This document shows, in pieces, positions 60,093 through 64,000 of a DNA stretch of 64,000 bases (positions within the stretch are counted from its first letter, which is position 1; each line of letters opens with the position of its first letter). Below the pieces are notes generated by a model. The model made no database searches. It was not told where the DNA came from and saw only the letters and a list, made by a program, of their open reading frames with translations. The stretch comes from Combretum micranthum (lineage: Eukaryota > Streptophyta > Magnoliopsida > Myrtales > Combretaceae), in the NCBI GenBank assembly GCA_024138025.1, contig JAMXBD010000362.1, positions 806,001-870,000 on the forward strand, read 5' to 3'. The position numbers were made by a program, and so were the translations under genes.

Positions 60093-63000
60093 TGTAAGCC
60101 CCGGAAAATTTCAGTAAATAATTCCAAAATGAACTTCGAAAATAAACCCTAAAAATCACTCCAAATTAAAACCGAATTTTGACAAGTCCTAAGTCACGAA
60201 CGAATCCAAAAATTTCTTAATCATGAGGACATGAAAATCCTTAAAAATAAAATAAGAACTCAGTGGTCTTCAAATTCAAAACCACGATGTACAAAAATTT
60301 CCATATTTAGCTCCAGCTTGTAAAATCGGGTAATATAAAGCCCAAAAACAAATTATTAACTTTCGGAAATGAAACCCAATTCAAGAATTCTGAAAACATT
60401 AAGAGTTATTAAATACTTACAAAAATAAAATTTAAAATAAATTTCTCAAATTAAATATGTTATATAAACATAAATATCAGTTTCCAAATTGGCAAAGGTC
60501 TAAACCGGAAAATCACCCGGAAACCCTAACCGGAATACAATAGTGTAAGTCCGGTAATCTAGCGCCCCTAACTCTAGAGGCCGAGAGGTAGTTTAAATAA
60601 GTAGAATAGCTCGTAGTAATATAAGTTTGTTCACAAATATCAGATTGGTGAATTTTTGACCTATCTCGAACCCGTTCAGATACAGACTTTGAAAAGCGTG
60701 TCCCGGGGCTCGAGATATAAAAAATATACCATTAGTACCGTTAGACTCGTAATTTTATAAGATTTTAAATATATCAGTTATGTAATTTTTCAGGTTATAA
60801 AAGTTACAATTATAACCTTTTTATCGTATTTTCATTTCTACCGGTAATTGATTAGTCTTTTGCACTATTCATTTTATTTCATTACACAATTTTATTATTA
60901 TTTTTTATATAATGTATACCCCAGATTTCCTAATAAGTCCTAGTAATCGAGTAAACTTCGGATACCGGAAAATAAAACCCTAAACCGGTTTAGTTCAAAG
61001 CGTTATGAGAAAGACCTAGGAACCCTAATTCCGGCTTTTCCTCGGTTTCCAAATAAGAAACTTTTATAAGCAAAATTAATTTTGAATATAGTTCTTGATT
61101 ATATTTCGAAACAAGAAAAGATCAGATTTTAAGAAAATTTCAATTCCGGGTCATCCCGAGACCCATTACAGAAAAGCGTGCCCCGGAACTAGAATTTCAA
61201 AAATTTTCTTATAAATATTCATTAGAATCGAAATAAAATAAGGATTTCAAAAATATAAATTTCATAATTTTTCGGCTTACGAAAAATACAGTTATAACCT
61301 TCTTATTCGTATTTTTCTTACTACCGGTAATTAAGTTGTCTTGATTACTATTCATTACTATTCACAAGTACAACCTATTACTACCTATTTGTACACCCTA
61401 CACTTGCAACACTTACCATCACTCAATCACTTCCCTTTTCAAAGGATTTTTGTCTCTTAAAAATCAATACAAATTATGACAAGTGGTACTTAAATCAAAT
61501 CAAAGCTAAATCAATCAAAACCAAAAAGAAAAATCAAACTTTCCCCCCTTCTCCATGAATAGTGGCCGACATGTAACCCTCCCCATGAAGCTCCATTTTG
61601 CAATTTTTTTAAAATTATTTTAGTCCCATTTAACCTAATTTCAAATGCTATATAAACTACTTTTTCTCTCTCTCACTTCATTCTTTCACTTTTCAAGTTT
61701 TACAAAGTTAAAAAGCTCTCTTTTTCTCTCCCTCACCACCTCCATGCCGTGAGCTTCTAAGGCTCATACACACACACACACAACTTTCTTTTTTCTTCTT
61801 TTGTCTCCTATTTTACCTTAAGTAGATGAACCTTGCTTCATATATCCTTAGATCTTTGTAATGGCTAGGTTATTCTTGGATATTTCCAACTAAATGTCCC
61901 CATGAGCTCTTGCTAGGGACAAGGAAATATCAAAACAAGAATACCAAACCATCACCAAGTGGATCTAGCATTTAAAGGAGCTTTCATGCCATAAGCTTTA
62001 TGATTTTTCATCAAAAGGTATTTTGAACAAAAGAACTTTTATAAAAATATAGTTTTTATGTTTTCAAAACCTATTTAAGCATTTGATATAGTAGATCTAC
62101 CATTTTACTACTCATATTCATGTAGGCATTTAAGATCTCATCACTATTTTGAGTTTATGTGCATTAATGGTCTTCAATGCTTTTGTCCTTAATAAATAAC
62201 CTTCCTAGTATATAGATCTATAAGTAGATGAGTTAATAAAGCTAAAAAGGAAAACACTTTTCAAGAAATGAGTTTGTGTAAATTCGGATGACTTGAGAAA
62301 CCTAGTTTAAAAACCCTTTTATCAACTTCTAAACATGTGTTTTACAAGAAAAATGAAGCCTATAGGTGATAGATAATGTTTGGTAACATTTTTCATAAGT
62401 TTAAATGAGTTTTTACTAAAGAAAATATTTAAAACAAGAGATGAAGTCCAATAGAAGTTTTGAGTTAAAAGTCTTGAAAACCAAATTCGTAATAATGGAT
62501 AGATGATTAGAAAACACTAGTTTTCCAACTTCAAAAATGATATTTTCTTAAATAAATGAGTCCTTAGGGTATAGGTAAAATAAATACTTAAAGTCTAAGT
62601 ATAAAATGCATTTTTCTTAAAAGAATCAACTTGAAAATGAAGTTTTCTAAATTCGGATTTTTGGAACTACCCTAGTGTAAGACCCACTTAAAAGTTTACA
62701 AATGAAGATTTTATTAAAGAAATAAAGGCCTTAGGATATAACTAATATAAGGGTCAAAATTTCTTTAAACAAAGTGGAGTTTTCCTAAAGAAAATCCTTG
62801 TAATAAGTAAGTGTGACCAAGTGTAGTAAACTTACTTGTTAAACAATAGCATGAAATGATTTTCTAGGAAAAAGTTTATTTAAATTCTTTAAGTCTAAAA
62901 ATTATAAGAACTTAGGCTCATTAGAGTTCATATCATGACATTCATGATAGGGAAAATCATTACCATGGCATTTAGTTTCATTTTGTACTTAGGAATCTCA

Positions 63001-64000
63001 AGTGCATTCATGAAAACCGCATTTTCGGAATCTATATACCGCTGTACAGATCTGATCCCTCATTTCCGAGGCTTAGATATTTTCAAAACTTGATTTAAAC
63101 TTCATATTTAGAAAGCTCTTCCGAAGTAGATAGAAATCGATATAAAATTTGCGAGATTCCGAGTTAAAATGACCAAGTTATGGCCATTTTAAATCGGGAC
63201 TTCGAAAATGACGCGAATTTCGATTTCGCTAAGTTTTCTTAGAGTTTTAGTATCCTTAGATGGTAGAATACTCATTAGAGTATTTCTTATGTGATTAGGT
63301 GAACCCGAGAACGTTGACTCTTTGCCACCGGATTATTATTACTAGAAGACCGGTGATCCAATGGCCGAGTGAGTTCATTTCCTAAGTAATTATGCTCATT
63401 GAGTGTGCTTGTAATTGTAGTAGCACTAGACTTAGGTAAAGATAAAATTGTTGATGAGAAATGAACTTTTCATGTTGAATGAATGATAAGTATATCGAGA
63501 TGAGACTTGTTGAAATAATATTGTATGAGTTAGTATAGACTTGGATTGTTTGAAATGCTCTATGATCGCTCTTAAATTACATAATGAACTTGCTACGATT
63601 CTATAAATAAACTGTACATGCATATCATTAGTGAGTCACATTGCATTACGAGAATGCTTTTGGTGGGAACAAAAGTATGATCGGGAGGCAGCGGGTCTTC
63701 GTTAACGTTAAGGATCTGCAGGGTCGCTTAAGTTAACGGGCAGTGGAGTAGACACTATAAACCAATACATATAAACAGGTGGAGGACCACCTTCGTTAAC
63801 ATCAAGGGCCTATGAGGTCGCTTATGTTAATGGGCAGTGGAGTAGACACTATAAACCACAAGAGAAAATATTGGAATTGTGGTCGCATGTTTATGGACCA
63901 CCCCAAACCCCGAATGGAGGGCGTAAATCCATTCACATATGGCTACCGGAAAGTCATATGCTTGTATGTTCACGTGCTTGTGCATTCATATGATTGTTTA
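60093..64000 (+). repeat. Family B-related LTR in opposite orientation, runs off the window
   Basis: Starts TGTAAGCCCCGGAAAATTTC, close to the reverse complement of the family B end (TGTAAACCCCGG). Further matches to the reverse of the LTRs at 11985 and 22177 include TATAAAATTTGCGAGATTCC and AAAATGACCAAGTTATGGCC near 63150-63185, and GGAGGGCGTAAATCC near 63916. It is clearly more diverged than those two LTRs are from each other. The end lies beyond 64000, so it could be a solo LTR or the start of a full element. Confidence 0.82.
63697..63858. repeat. 94-bp tandem duplication in the family B-related LTR
   Basis: CTTCGTTAACGTTAAGG at 63697 and CTTCGTTAACATCAAGG at 63791 begin two 68-bp copies that both end GTAGACACTATAAACCA, with a 94-bp period. 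It occupies the place that holds 31-bp triplicate repeats in the two LTRs of the 13.6-kb element. Confidence 0.85.

Overview
The window is AT-rich nuclear DNA from a flowering plant, most likely a eudicot. The evidence is one spliced plant-specific gene (a type-B cytokinin response regulator with GT-AG introns) set in dense, nested plant retrotransposons of the Ty3/gypsy (chromovirus, Athila-like, Tat-like) and Ty1/copia kinds. About 3.6 kb is host gene. Most of the rest is transposable elements of several ages, nearly all with stops and frameshifts. No bacterial, organellar, rRNA or tRNA genes were seen.

Layout. 1-3424: the 3' end of a decayed Ty3/gypsy element (integrase/chromodomain remnant plus 'family A' LTR). 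3425-6600: intergenic DNA with an array of small palindromes and a probable MITE. 6667-10274: a five-exon ARR11-like type-B response regulator on the + strand, with a CT-rich leader and a 3' UTR. 10760-11984: intergenic, with a small GC-rich island. 11985-25629: a 13.6-kb chromovirus-like Ty3/gypsy element on the minus strand with 3.4-kb LTRs, broken gag-PR-RT-RH-INT-chromodomain, and an additional acidic ORF between the primer-binding site and gag. One LTR has two long poly-G tracts. 26166-30515: a minus-strand Ty1/copia remnant that ends before its reverse transcriptase.

31950-41650: a nest of four layers. A LINE reverse transcriptase is split by a Mutator-like MITE; the MITE is split by a family A solo LTR (5-bp target duplication CATTA); the solo LTR is split by a 6.6-kb LTR element with tRNA-Asp primer site that carries gag and protease only. 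44799-47161: a second family A solo LTR. 47162-60092: a decayed Tat-type Ty3/gypsy element (+) with two RNase H domains, opened by (i) an LTR-like insert that itself holds an hAT-like MITE with a perfect 8-bp target duplication and (ii) another LTR-like insert that holds a nearly full-length Tork-like copia element with 0.43-kb LTRs. From 60093 to the window end the Tat integrase is cut by a further LTR related to that of the 13.6-kb element but in the opposite orientation and diverged.

The gene works in the cytokinin phosphorelay: histidine kinase receptors pass phosphate through HPt proteins to the receiver aspartate, which frees the GARP DNA-binding domain to activate targets. The elements are independent of it. 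The most interesting points are the extra ORF in the 13.6-kb element, the gag-PR-only element with an uninterrupted gag, and the layered insertions whose order can be read from target duplications.
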